Position numbers and translations under genes: made by a program
From: Flavihumibacter rivuli
GTDB lineage: Bacteria; Bacteroidota; Bacteroidia; Chitinophagales; Chitinophagaceae
DNA length: 64,000 nt
Reading direction: 5' to 3'
Assembly: GCF_018595685.2 (NCBI RefSeq)
Contig: NZ_CP092334.1
Location: 2,074,001 to 2,138,000, forward strand
In this document: piece after piece, positions 50,645-59,581 of the stretch
How positions within the stretch are numbered: position 1 is the first letter of the stretch
Layout of the letters: each line of letters starts with the position of its first letter
Notes under the pieces: generated by a model
The model's database searches: none
Told to the model about the DNA's origin: nothing
The model's input: the letters and a program-made list of their open reading frames with translations, nothing else

Positions 50645-50724
50645 TGGGCCACAAAGGCTCGAAGACTCTAAGTTGCACGAAGGCCGCTTTATGTTCCTTC
50701 GAGTCTTAGCGTCTTCGTGGCCCA
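50645..50724. repeat. Long imperfect palindrome, TGGGCCAC...GTGGCCCA
   Basis: This 80-bp inverted repeat has arms TGGGCCAC(A/G)AAG... built of degenerate GAAGACTC and TAAG units, with an imperfect centre. Its outer arms match those of 23381-23456 (GGCCACGAAG...CTTCGTGGCC). It lies just after hslR and contains no gene. Confidence 0.82.
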
Positions 50725-50887
50725 TACTCCATAGGTGTATCCCCCTACCTCCTCCCCCGCCCTGAGGATTCCCCTCCGGCAGATTGACAAAAATCATCTT
50801 TCCCCCTTCAAAAAGTCATGATTTAGCTCTTGGAGGAAAAATAGTTTTGTTTCAGAATCATTAAAGACCACTTTAAAACCATCCATA

Positions 50888-51310
50888 ATGTCAGCCGCTA
50901 CTTTGAAAAAAAGAACACTAAACCGTCCATTGTTTGGAAAAAGGTATTTGCAGCGTTCAGGGGCCAGCAGGGTTAACCGTGTTCCGGCGGCCAATGTCAC
51001 TGAAACGCCGGAAACCTATATCATCAAGTTGGCGGTTCCGGGTATTGATCGACAGTGCCTGAGCATTCATTGCAAGGACAATATTCTATTCATTGGTGCC
51101 GATAAGGAAGATTCCTTAAAAAGTGGAAAGGAAGGGAAGGAGTTGTTTGAATACAATTATTACCATTGGGAACGCCGGTTCATGCTGCCGGAAGATGCGG
51201 ACCCGCTACTTGCCCAGGCGAGCTATACCAATGGGGAATTGATCATTATGATACCACGTGATGGGGAAAGGTCATCACTAAAAGGAGAGACAGATGTTTA
51301 CGTATACTAA
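50888..51310 (+). CDS. Small heat-shock protein Hsp20
   Basis: This 140-residue protein has an alpha-crystallin core: ETPETYIIKLAVPGIDRQCLSI, IGADKEDSLK, FEYNYYHWERRFMLPEDAD and ASYTNGELIIMIPR. The C-terminal I/V-x-I tail is not clear. It is a holdase against aggregation. The following gene overlaps its end. Confidence 0.92.
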   Translation: MSAATLKKRTLNRPLFGKRYLQRSGASRVNRVPAANVTETPETYIIKLAVPGIDRQCLSIHCKDNILFIGADKEDSLKSGKEGKELFEYNYYHWERRFMLPEDADPLLAQASYTNGELIIMIPRDGERSSLKGETDVYVY

Positions 51311-51746
51311 TATAAACCATAGCCATATGGTCATTCAGATTGCTGAGAGCAGACAAATAAGTGATTTGCAGTATGAATTCAACCAGGCTTTCCCGTACCT
51401 GAAAATCGAATTTTTCAAGAAGCAACATGGGGTAGAAAAGCCTTCACCGGCCCAGCGGATGTTCACCCAAAAATCACTGGTTGGCGACGCCCGCATTACG
51501 AAGGAAGAAGGCAGCCTGGAGATCAACGAAAAAATGACGGTTGCCGAACTCGAACAGGCTTTCTGGAACCGTTTCGGCCTTTCCGTACAGGTGTTCAGGA
51601 AATCAGGGAACCTATGGCTGGAAACCACCATGACCGATAAATGGACATTGGGCCAACAGAATGAGCATGGCAAGGAAATTACCGATTCCGTTAGAAAGGG
51701 CAATTTGCCGGAAGATGATTTTGAATTGAGGCGTGGGCAGGATTAA
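51294..51746 (+). CDS. Hypothetical partner of Hsp20
   Basis: This 150-residue soluble protein has no named domain that I recognise. It shows an alpha/beta pattern with MTVAELEQAFWNRFGLSVQV and SGNLWLETTMTDKWTLGQQNE, which I believe recurs in Bacteroidota hypotheticals. The ATG at 51294 overlaps the hsp20 end by 17 bp; an internal ATG at 51327 would avoid the overlap. Co-transcription with hsp20 suggests a stress-related role (inference). Confidence 0.72.
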   Translation: MFTYTNINHSHMVIQIAESRQISDLQYEFNQAFPYLKIEFFKKQHGVEKPSPAQRMFTQKSLVGDARITKEEGSLEINEKMTVAELEQAFWNRFGLSVQVFRKSGNLWLETTMTDKWTLGQQNEHGKEITDSVRKGNLPEDDFELRRGQD

Positions 51747-51816
51747 GTAATGCCAGATAATAATTAAACCCTGCCTTAATGGTATGGTCTTAACATAGCT
51801 GATCATTAAACCCTTA

Positions 51817-51944
51817 ACCGTTATTCCGACATCCTTGATCAAATGCTTTTTAACCATTAACCCGAAATCCCTGATCAAATGACTATTGACCATTATTCCG
51901 AAATCCAGCTTTCGAATACCTTTTAGCCATTAACACCTGATCCG
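51817..51944 (+). repeat. Tandem imperfect 36-bp repeats
   Basis: Units start at 51817, 51853 and 51889 and read ACC(G/A)TTA-TTCCGA(C/A)ATCC followed by TTGATCAAATG or CTGATCAAATG; a degenerate fourth begins near 51927 (CCATTAACACC). The 51747-52018 gap shows no other feature. Confidence 0.65.
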
Positions 51945-52018
51945 AAAACGAGGTCCAAACCCTCCCCCAAAAGTGCAGTCAATTTCCAGATAGTGTTGAG
52001 TCTTTTCGTTTGTTTGCT

Positions 52019-52050
52019 AAGTGCCGGTTGAGCAGAGCCGGCACTTTTTT
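52019..52050 (+). terminator. Rho-independent terminator
   Basis: AAGTGCCGG-10-nt loop-CCGGCACTT is followed by TTTT on the plus strand. It could end the hsp20 transcript (272 bp downstream of the last stop) and, less well, the convergent regulator gene. Confidence 0.8.
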
Positions 52051-52070
52051 ATGTATCTGCAGTAACCTTC

Positions 52071-53126
52071 CTAATATAAAAGGTTACCCAGTTTGGCAGG
52101 GTCGATGATCCTGATCTTACCTTCCTTGATCTCCACCAGTTTCTCCGATTTGAAGTCACTCAATGTGCGGATAAGGGATTCTGTAGCAGTGCCTACATAT
52201 TGCGCAATATCTTCCCTGGAAATATCGATGGGGCTACCACCTGTATCCTTATTGAACTTATTATGGATATCGATCAATGCCTTGGCCACCCGCTTCCTGA
52301 GGGAATCATAGGCCAGGTGCAATAGACGCTCTTCCTTCTCCTTCACATCGCGGGTGATGAGCTTAATAAACTTAGAGGCAATGGTCAGGTCCTGGTAAAC
52401 GGCCTGCAGGAAATCATCCTTACTGATAAGGACCAACTCCGCATCTTCCAGCACTTCTGCCGTATCCTCATATGTAGTGTTCTCCAGCAAGGCGAGGTAA
52501 CCAAAATAATCCCCGGGGCTATACAGGTTGGTGATATATTCCTTCCCGTCCTCATTCATCTTGTAGCTCTTCACCTTGCCGCTTTTCAGGTAGTACAGGT
52601 ATTTGGGCCTTTTGCCTTCAGAATACACCTGCTGCCGCCTGGCCAGTAATTCCGTATCGTACTGCTCCAGGTCAAGGCTGATCAAACCCGACTGCTTCAG
52701 GTCTTTCATCAGTTCACTCACCCCCTTATCATCCCCGGCATATTTCTGCTGAAGGATATCCTGCTTTTTCAGCCTGATCTCAATGGCGTTCAGTAATTCG
52801 ATGTCATCAAATGGTTTGGTGATAAAATCGTCAGCCCCCATTTCCATCCCCTTCCTGAAATCGCTGCGGTCAACCTTTGCGGTCAGGAAAATAAAGGGGA
52901 TATGCTCGGTCCCGGGATTCTTCCTCAGCAGGTGCAGTACTCCATAGCCATCCAGTTCCGGCATCATGATATCACAAACGATGAGGTCGGGTTTTTCCGC
53001 CAATGCCAGCTCAACCCCACGTTTACCGTTCTCGGCCGTAAAAGTATCGTATCCACCCAGGGAAAGTATCTCAGCAATATTCTCCCGGATTTCATTATGG
53101 TCATCGATGATCAGGATTCTTTTCAT
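52071..53126 (-). CDS. Fused receiver / cNMP-binding-like / Crp-type HTH regulator
   Basis: This 351-residue protein has three parts. Residues 1-120 are a CheY-like receiver with D8/D9, phospho-acceptor D52 (LIVCDIMMPELDG), T82 and K104. Residues about 150-270 form a cyclic-nucleotide-binding-like jelly roll (YLYYLKSGKVKSYKMNEDG, YSPGDYFGYLALLE). A Crp-type HTH follows from about 305 (ISREDIAQYVGTATESLIRTL). It can thus take input by phosphorylation and by the effector domain. It is divergent from ccoI (143 bp), which suggests control of the cbb3 oxidase cluster; that is inference. Confidence 0.92.
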   Translation of the reverse strand: MKRILIIDDHNEIRENIAEILSLGGYDTFTAENGKRGVELALAEKPDLIVCDIMMPELDGYGVLHLLRKNPGTEHIPFIFLTAKVDRSDFRKGMEMGADDFITKPFDDIELLNAIEIRLKKQDILQQKYAGDDKGVSELMKDLKQSGLISLDLEQYDTELLARRQQVYSEGKRPKYLYYLKSGKVKSYKMNEDGKEYITNLYSPGDYFGYLALLENTTYEDTAEVLEDAELVLISKDDFLQAVYQDLTIASKFIKLITRDVKEKEERLLHLAYDSLRKRVAKALIDIHNKFNKDTGGSPIDISREDIAQYVGTATESLIRTLSDFKSEKLVEIKEGKIRIIDPAKLGNLLY

Positions 53127-53269
53127 AAGAGCAAATAAAAGGATTCAATAAAGTTAAACAAAGACATGATGCCTGCACCTCCCTGAATGAGAAAAATCAT
53201 AACCAGGTTTGAGAAGGGTCAATCCCTGCCCAATATACGGCAACTACTTTAGCCGCAAATTTTTTACGA

Positions 53270-55654
53270 GTGCCTACAGTTGTGAACAGACAAACCAAGT
53301 GCTACCATTGCGGGGAAGACTGTGAGGAAGGAAAGATCGTACTTGCGGAGAAGCAATTTTGCTGCGAAGGATGCAAAACGGTATTCCAGATCCTGAATGA
53401 GAACGGCCTTTGCGACTATTATGACCTCAACAATAATCCCGGTCAAAGCCTGCGGGTGCAGGTGAGGAAGGATAAGTTCTCCTTCCTCGACGATGAAAAG
53501 ATCATTGGCCAGTTGATCCAGTTCCGCAATGAAGGGCAAATCCATATCACCCTTTACTTACCCCATATCCATTGCTCCTCCTGCCTCTATTTGCTGGAAC
53601 ACCTGAACAAGATCAACCCGGGGGTGATCAAGACCACGGTGAACTTCACCCGAAAAGAGCTCTCGGTGATCTTTGACCACAAGAAAATATCCCTGCGCCA
53701 ATTGGCCGAATTGCTTACCAGTATAGGGTATGAACCCTATATCTCACTCAACAACCTAGGTGGGAAAAAGCCCAGGGTACCCCGCACCCTCATCTACCAA
53801 CTGGGGGTTGCAGGATTTTGCTTCGCGAACATCATGCTGTTGAGCTTCCCGGAATACCTGGGACTGGAAGCCGCCGAGAAGCACCTCCAGTATGCCTTTC
53901 GCTATATTAACCTGGTGCTGGCCTTACCGGTCCTGTTGTTCAGCGCCTTACCCTTTTATGAATCGGCCTGGAAAAGCCTGCAGCACAAATTCCTGAATAT
54001 TGATGCGCCTATCGTTTTGGCCATCTGGGTCACCTTCTTCAGGAGCGTGGTGGAGGTATTTACCGATACCGGAGGCGGTTACTTCGATTCCTTTTCCGGG
54101 ATCGTGTTCTTCATGCTGATCGGAAGGGTATTGCAGGATAAGACCTACCAGCAACTCTCTTTCGAGCGTGACTATACTTCCTATTTCCCGATTGCCGTTA
54201 CCGTACTGAAGGAGGAAAAGGAAGTGCCCACCGCCCTGCCGGATATCAAACCGGGCGACACCCTCCTAATCCATAATGAGGAACTCGTACCTGCAGATGG
54301 CATCCTGACCAGGGGAAAGGCCTTTATTGATTATAGTTTTGTTACAGGGGAATCCCTGCCGGTACTGAAGGAAATGGGCGAGATCATCTATGCCGGGGGA
54401 AAGCAGACCGGTGGGAATATGGAACTCCTGGTGGTAAAGGAAGTTTCCCAAAGCTACCTCACCAAGCTGTGGAATAAGGATGAAGGAAAGATCACCGGTG
54501 AGAAGGGACAGTCCTTTGTGCACCTGCTGAGCCAATACTTTACCTATATCGTATTGGCCATTGCATTGGCCACAGCAGCCTATTGGTATTTCAATGACCA
54601 GTCCAGGCTATGGCCTGCCGTTACCGCCATCCTCATTATCGCTTGTCCATGCGCGTTACTGTTGTCCAATAGTTTCACCAATGGCAATATCCTGCGCATC
54701 CTTAGCCGTAACAAGCTTTACCTGAGGAATGCCCAAACCATTGAGGAGCTGGCCATGGTGAACCATATCGTATTCGATAAAACAGGCACCCTTACCACTA
54801 CACGCCAGCATGATATCGTTTTTGAAGGCGAGCCCTTGAATGGTGAAGCCATCCATGCCATCGCCGCTTTGGCTGCACAGTCCTCCCACCCCCTTAGTAA
54901 AGGACTGGTGAGGCATTTGGGAAGGAATAAACTGACCGTGCAGGCCTTCAGGGAAGAAACCGGCAGGGGAATTGAAGGCTTTATCAACGGCGACCTATAT
55001 GCGCTGGGCTCGAGAGAATTCATTACCGGCCAGGCTAACCAAACTGGGGGAACAAGGGTATATATAGCAAGGGAGGGCAGGTGCCTGGGCTATTTCAGCT
55101 TTAAGAACCATTACCGCAATGATGTCAACCACCTGCTGGGGGAACTCAGGGGCAACTATCCATTAGCTGTGATCTCCGGTGATAATGCGGCTGAAAGGAT
55201 GAGCCTTCAGCAACTGGCCGGGAAAAATACCACCTTGCTGTTCAACCAGCAACCCCACGATAAACTGGCCTTTATCAGTGCCTTACAGGAAAACGGTAAG
55301 AAAGTGATGATGGTGGGTGATGGCCTGAACGATGCCATCGCCATGCAGCAGGCCAATGTGGGCATCGCCATGGCGGAGGACACCAATACGTTTACGCCTG
55401 CCAGTGATGGCATCCTGGAATCTACCCAGCTCGGCAAGCTCCATAAGTTCATCCAGCTCTGCAAAGCCAACAAACAGATCGTACTGGCCAGTTTTGTAAT
55501 GAGCATTGTCTATAATATCATAGGGCTATACTTCGCTGTGCAGGGCAATCTATCCCCATTGATTGCAGCCATCCTGATGCCTTCCAGTTCACTCAGCATC
55601 ATCCTGCTGACTTATGGAAGCAGCAGCGCAGTGGCCAAATGGCTTCGGTTATGA
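53270..55654 (+). CDS. ccoI: cbb3 oxidase-associated copper P-type ATPase
   Basis: This 794-residue P1B-type ATPase (CcoI/FixI) supplies copper for cytochrome cbb3 assembly. An N-terminal cysteine-rich metal-binding region (C11, C14, C31, C32, C35) precedes a heavy-metal-associated domain with HCSSC (C102, C105). The ion-path motif C459-P-C461, phosphorylated D503 in DKTGTLT and MVGDGLNDAIAM are all present. It starts with GTG at 53270; a GTG at 53282 is an alternative. It is the first gene of the cco cluster. Confidence 0.95.
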   Translation: MPTVVNRQTKCYHCGEDCEEGKIVLAEKQFCCEGCKTVFQILNENGLCDYYDLNNNPGQSLRVQVRKDKFSFLDDEKIIGQLIQFRNEGQIHITLYLPHIHCSSCLYLLEHLNKINPGVIKTTVNFTRKELSVIFDHKKISLRQLAELLTSIGYEPYISLNNLGGKKPRVPRTLIYQLGVAGFCFANIMLLSFPEYLGLEAAEKHLQYAFRYINLVLALPVLLFSALPFYESAWKSLQHKFLNIDAPIVLAIWVTFFRSVVEVFTDTGGGYFDSFSGIVFFMLIGRVLQDKTYQQLSFERDYTSYFPIAVTVLKEEKEVPTALPDIKPGDTLLIHNEELVPADGILTRGKAFIDYSFVTGESLPVLKEMGEIIYAGGKQTGGNMELLVVKEVSQSYLTKLWNKDEGKITGEKGQSFVHLLSQYFTYIVLAIALATAAYWYFNDQSRLWPAVTAILIIACPCALLLSNSFTNGNILRILSRNKLYLRNAQTIEELAMVNHIVFDKTGTLTTTRQHDIVFEGEPLNGEAIHAIAALAAQSSHPLSKGLVRHLGRNKLTVQAFREETGRGIEGFINGDLYALGSREFITGQANQTGGTRVYIAREGRCLGYFSFKNHYRNDVNHLLGELRGNYPLAVISGDNAAERMSLQQLAGKNTTLLFNQQPHDKLAFISALQENGKKVMMVGDGLNDAIAMQQANVGIAMAEDTNTFTPASDGILESTQLGKLHKFIQLCKANKQIVLASFVMSIVYNIIGLYFAVQGNLSPLIAAILMPSSSLSIILLTYGSSSAVAKWLRL

Positions 55655-55794
55655 GCAGCTGTTAAACCTTTGCAAGACAATGCTTAAACAGCTTCATATT
55701 CAATGTTTTCCTTAATGATAAAAATCACCATTAGCTCTGAGTACAGTCATGTTAATGTCATGCCACCAAAAATACTTTTACAAAAATTTATCAA

Positions 55795-55956
55795 ATGGGT
55801 GTAATAGTGCTCCTGCTTATCGCCAGCATCTCCGTGGCAGCCATCTTCCTGGTTGCCTTTATCTGGAGCGTCAAAAGCGGGCAATACGATGATGAATTCT
55901 CACCTCCGGTAAGAATGCTATTTGATGATAAACCCAAGACCAATTCCAACCAATAA
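55795..55956 (+). CDS. ccoS: cbb3 oxidase assembly protein CcoS
   Basis: This 53-residue protein has one membrane helix (VIVLLLIASISVAAIFLVAFIW) followed by the CcoS-typical GQYDDEFSPPVRMLFDD segment. CcoS is needed for cofactor insertion in cbb3 oxidase. It lies between ccoI and ccoNO, its usual position, and ends 21 bp before the ccoN start. Confidence 0.92.
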   Translation: MGVIVLLLIASISVAAIFLVAFIWSVKSGQYDDEFSPPVRMLFDDKPKTNSNQ

Positions 55957-55977
55957 ATCCTTCAAACAGTCACGTAT

Positions 55978-58101
55978 ATGACCATTGAAAAGTTCAGTTA
56001 CGACAACAAGATTGTCAAGTGGTTTGCCTTTGCTACCATCCTTTGGGGAATAGTGGGCATGCTGGCCGGCCTTTGGGCGGCTATTGCCATGTACTATCCC
56101 GGCATCAACTTAAACTACGCCCCTACCACCTTTGGCCGGATGCGACCCGTCCACACCAATGCGGTGATCTTCGCCTTCGTTGGTAACGGTATTTTCATGG
56201 GCGTTTACTACTCCTTGCAGCGCCTCTGTAAGGCCAGGATGTTTAGCGACCTGCTGAGCAAACTGCATTTCTGGGGCTGGCAGCTGATCATCGTTTCCGC
56301 AGCCCTGACCCTCTGGGCCGGTTATACTACCGGTAAGGAATATGCGGAGCTGGAATGGCCCATCGATATCGCCATTACCCTGGTATGGGTGATCTTCGGT
56401 GTGAACATGTTCGGTACCATCCTGAAGCGCCGCGAGAGCCATTTGTATGTTGCCATTTGGTTCTATATCGCTACATGGGTAACTGTTGCGATGCTCCATA
56501 TTGTCAACTCCTTTGAGGTGCCGGTACACTTCCTGAAGAGCTATAGCTGGTATGCCGGCGTGCAGGACGCCCTGGTGCAGTGGTGGTATGGTCACAATGC
56601 CGTGGCCTTCTTCCTGACCACTCCCTACCTCGGATTGATGTACTATTTCCTGCCCAAGGTGGCTAACCGTCCGGTCTATTCCTACCGGTTGTCCATCATC
56701 CACTTCTGGGCATTGATCTTTATCTATATCTGGGCTGGTCCGCACCACCTGTTGTACACAGCCCTTCCCGACTGGGCACAGTCGCTGGGTGTGGTATTCT
56801 CCGTAATGCTGATCGCGCCATCATGGGGCGGTATGCTGAACGGCCTGTTCACCCTGCGTGGCGCCTGGGATAAAGTACGTGAAGAACCTGTATTGAAGTT
56901 CCTGGTGGTGGCTATCACCTGTTATGGTATGGCCACTTTCGAAGGCCCCATGCTGAGCCTGAAGAATGTAAACGCCATCTCCCACTTCACTGACTGGACC
57001 ATTGCCCACGTACATATTGGTGCACTTGGCTGGAATGGTTTCCTCACCTTCGGTATCCTTTATTGGCTGGTACCTAAAATGTGGAACACTTCACTGTACT
57101 CCAAAAAACTGGCCGGCACCCACTTCTGGATCGGCACCATTGGTATTGTGTTGTACGCGATCCCCATGTACTGGGCTGGATTTACCCAGAGCATGATGTG
57201 GAAGCAGTTCACAGAGGAAGGCCAATTGAAGTTCCAGTTCCTGGAAACGGTTACCCATATTGTTCCGCTCTATGCAACAAGGAGTATTGGTGGTACCCTC
57301 TACCTCATCGGTGCGTTGATCATGGGCTACAACCTGTACAAGACCATTGGCCAGGGAAGTTTCGTAGCCAATGAAGAAGCCGAAGCAGCGCCACTGCCCA
57401 AGGAGATCCATGCCCATGGCAAGGAACACTGGCATCGCTGGATCGAAAAGCGTCCTGTACAAATGCTGGTGTACTCTTTCATTGCGGTTGCCATAGGTGG
57501 TGTCCTCGAGTTCGTACCTACCTTCCTGGTGAAGAGCAACGTACCTACCATCAGCAGTGTGAAGCCTTATACCCCGCTAGAATTGCATGGTCGCGATATC
57601 TATATCCGCGAAGGTTGCTATACCTGTCACTCCCAGATGGTCCGTCCATTCCGCGATGAGGTAGCGCGTTACGGTGAATACTCCAAGGCCGGTGAGTTCG
57701 TGTACGATCACCCCTTCCAATGGGGTTCCAAGCGTACGGGTCCGGACCTGGCACGTGAAGGCGGCAAGTATCCTGATAGCTGGCATTACAACCACATGCT
57801 GGAACCACAGGTAATGAGTCCGGGATCCATCATGCCTTCCTATCCCTGGTTGTTCGATAATAAGATCGATACGGCAAAGACCCCTGCTATGATCAGGGCC
57901 ATGCAGACCTTGGGCGTTCCTTACGAGGAAGGCTATGCGGAAAGGGCCAATGCCGACCTGATGAACCAGGCCAATGGCATCAGGCTGAGCCTGAAGATGG
58001 AAAAGATCGAAACTGCCAAAGACCAGGAGATCATTGCCATGATCGCCTACCTGCAAAGGCTGGGTAAGGACATTAAAGCAGCCAAGGTTGCAGAAAAGTA
58101 A
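55978..58101 (+). CDS. ccoN: Fused cbb3-type cytochrome c oxidase subunits I and II
   Basis: This 707-residue protein joins CcoN and CcoO. The first about 480 residues are the haem-copper oxidase core with 12 helices and His ligands in segments such as VHTNAVIFAFVGNG, WWYGHNAV and WAGPHHLLYTALP. From about residue 500 comes a CcoO-type membrane-anchored cytochrome with haem-c site C547-YT-C550-H551 (YTCHSQMVRPF). It reduces oxygen at high affinity in the inner membrane. The N-O fusion is usual in Bacteroidota and replaces a separate ccoO. Confidence 0.97.
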   Translation: MTIEKFSYDNKIVKWFAFATILWGIVGMLAGLWAAIAMYYPGINLNYAPTTFGRMRPVHTNAVIFAFVGNGIFMGVYYSLQRLCKARMFSDLLSKLHFWGWQLIIVSAALTLWAGYTTGKEYAELEWPIDIAITLVWVIFGVNMFGTILKRRESHLYVAIWFYIATWVTVAMLHIVNSFEVPVHFLKSYSWYAGVQDALVQWWYGHNAVAFFLTTPYLGLMYYFLPKVANRPVYSYRLSIIHFWALIFIYIWAGPHHLLYTALPDWAQSLGVVFSVMLIAPSWGGMLNGLFTLRGAWDKVREEPVLKFLVVAITCYGMATFEGPMLSLKNVNAISHFTDWTIAHVHIGALGWNGFLTFGILYWLVPKMWNTSLYSKKLAGTHFWIGTIGIVLYAIPMYWAGFTQSMMWKQFTEEGQLKFQFLETVTHIVPLYATRSIGGTLYLIGALIMGYNLYKTIGQGSFVANEEAEAAPLPKEIHAHGKEHWHRWIEKRPVQMLVYSFIAVAIGGVLEFVPTFLVKSNVPTISSVKPYTPLELHGRDIYIREGCYTCHSQMVRPFRDEVARYGEYSKAGEFVYDHPFQWGSKRTGPDLAREGGKYPDSWHYNHMLEPQVMSPGSIMPSYPWLFDNKIDTAKTPAMIRAMQTLGVPYEEGYAERANADLMNQANGIRLSLKMEKIETAKDQEIIAMIAYLQRLGKDIKAAKVAEK

Positions 58102-58153
58102 ACAGCCATCCGGATGCTGTCCGGCTATGGTCAACTAATACAAACTACCTGAT

Positions 58154-58312
58154 ATGAAATTCATCAACTATCTCGAAAAGATCTCCGGTGTGAGCATTTA
58201 CGGATTAAGCTCCCTATTGATCTTCGGTACCTTTTTCCTCCTGATGCTGATCTGGGTGATCAAGGCCGACAAGAAACTGATCGATGAAATCAGCCATATT
58301 CCCTTAGACTAA
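58154..58312 (+). CDS. ccoQ: cbb3 oxidase small subunit CcoQ-like
   Basis: This 52-residue protein has one membrane helix (YGLSSLLIFGTFFLLMLIWVI) and a charged C-terminus (KADKKLIDEISHIPLD). It lies between ccoNO and ccoP, the normal ccoQ position. Sequence similarity among CcoQ proteins is low, so position and size carry most weight. Confidence 0.82.
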   Translation: MKFINYLEKISGVSIYGLSSLLIFGTFFLLMLIWVIKADKKLIDEISHIPLD

Positions 58313-58346
58313 TCAACCGCTTAAGGTAACCCTCAAAACAACCTGT

Positions 58347-59561
58347 ATGTTTTTTCCCGATAAAGTAAAGGTTATGATGCAACCAACCGGAAGAGTGGCG
58401 ATCCTGATGACCGCCCTGCTAACCGGCACCTTGCCAGTATGGGCAAAAGGTGCAGCCGGTCCCCCTCCTCCTGATGCCCTGGAGAACCCGATGGCCCTGA
58501 CATTGCTGGTCATTATCGCTGTACTGGCGCTGGTGATCGCCATGCTTGCCTATGTGGTGACAGGCGCGGCAGGAGTATTCATTGCCAAATTCAGAAAAGA
58601 AAGGTCAGGCGCCACACCAGCAGCCATGATCATTGGCCTGCTCCTGCTGGCAGGACCTGCAGCATTCGCGCAGGATACAGCAGCCAGCTCCGAAGCAGTG
58701 AGCAGTGTGATTGCGGGTCTTGACAAATCCACTTTCTACATGCTCCTTGGTGTGATCGCCGTTGAGATCATTGCTATCCTTTACCTGCTTTACAACCTCC
58801 AATTACTGATCAGGCAGGATAAGGCTAAAGCGGTTACCGAAGAAGAGAAAGCCGCGGAAGCCACAAAAGCTGCAGCACCCAGGGAGAGTTGGTGGGATAA
58901 GTTCAACAAGTTCAAACCTGTTGAGGAAGAAGCAGACATTGACCTGGGCCATAACTACGATGGCATCCGTGAATTGGACAACCGTCTTCCACCCTGGTGG
59001 CTTTATGGTTTCTATCTATGTATCATCTTCGCTGCCATCTACCTGTGGCGTTACCATGTTTCCCATACGGCGCCTTCCAGCCAGGAAGAATACGAGATGG
59101 CCATGGCAAAGGCTGAACTGGAAAAAGAAGAATACCTGAAGAAGGCAGCCAATAAGGTGGATGAAAATACCGTTGCCATGATGGATGCATCAGGTGTTGC
59201 AGCAGGACAGGGTATTTACATCACCAACTGTGCCGCTTGTCATGGTAAACTGGGTGAAGGTGGTGTTGGTCCCAACCTGACCGACGATTATTGGTTGCAC
59301 GGTGGTAAGATCAATGATGTATTCAAGACCATTAAATACGGTGTGCCAGAAAAAGGGATGAAGAGCTGGAAAGATGATTTCAGCCCCACACAGATCGCAC
59401 AGTTGTCCAGCTTTATCAAATCACTCTACGGTACCAACCCGCCTAATGCCAAGGAAAAGCAGGGCGAACTCTATACCGAAGGTAGCGCTGCACCTAAAAG
59501 CGATTCAACTGCAACAACAGCCCAGGCCAAGGATAGTACTGCGGTAACCATGGCCAATTAA
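58347..59561 (+). CDS. ccoP: cbb3 oxidase cytochrome c subunit III, mono-haem form
   Basis: This 404-residue CcoP has several N-terminal membrane helices, including MALTLLVIIAVLALVIAMLAYVV and KSTFYMLLGVIAVEIIAILYLL, then the CcoP-typical DGIRELDNRLPPWWLYGFYL region. One haem-c site follows, C295-AA-C298-H299, with Met ligand in EKGMKSW. Most CcoP proteins carry two haems; only one CxxCH is present here. The C-terminal tail is Ala/Ser/Thr-rich. ATGs at residues 10 and 11 are alternative starts. Confidence 0.94.
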   Translation: MFFPDKVKVMMQPTGRVAILMTALLTGTLPVWAKGAAGPPPPDALENPMALTLLVIIAVLALVIAMLAYVVTGAAGVFIAKFRKERSGATPAAMIIGLLLLAGPAAFAQDTAASSEAVSSVIAGLDKSTFYMLLGVIAVEIIAILYLLYNLQLLIRQDKAKAVTEEEKAAEATKAAAPRESWWDKFNKFKPVEEEADIDLGHNYDGIRELDNRLPPWWLYGFYLCIIFAAIYLWRYHVSHTAPSSQEEYEMAMAKAELEKEEYLKKAANKVDENTVAMMDASGVAAGQGIYITNCAACHGKLGEGGVGPNLTDDYWLHGGKINDVFKTIKYGVPEKGMKSWKDDFSPTQIAQLSSFIKSLYGTNPPNAKEKQGELYTEGSAAPKSDSTATTAQAKDSTAVTMAN

Positions 59562-59581
59562 TGACAAACAGCTGATACCTC

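Noticed and set aside
55681..55803. A possible 33-codon peptide starting near 55703 before ccoS
   Set aside because: It overlaps ccoS out of frame, has no family features and no initiation signal.
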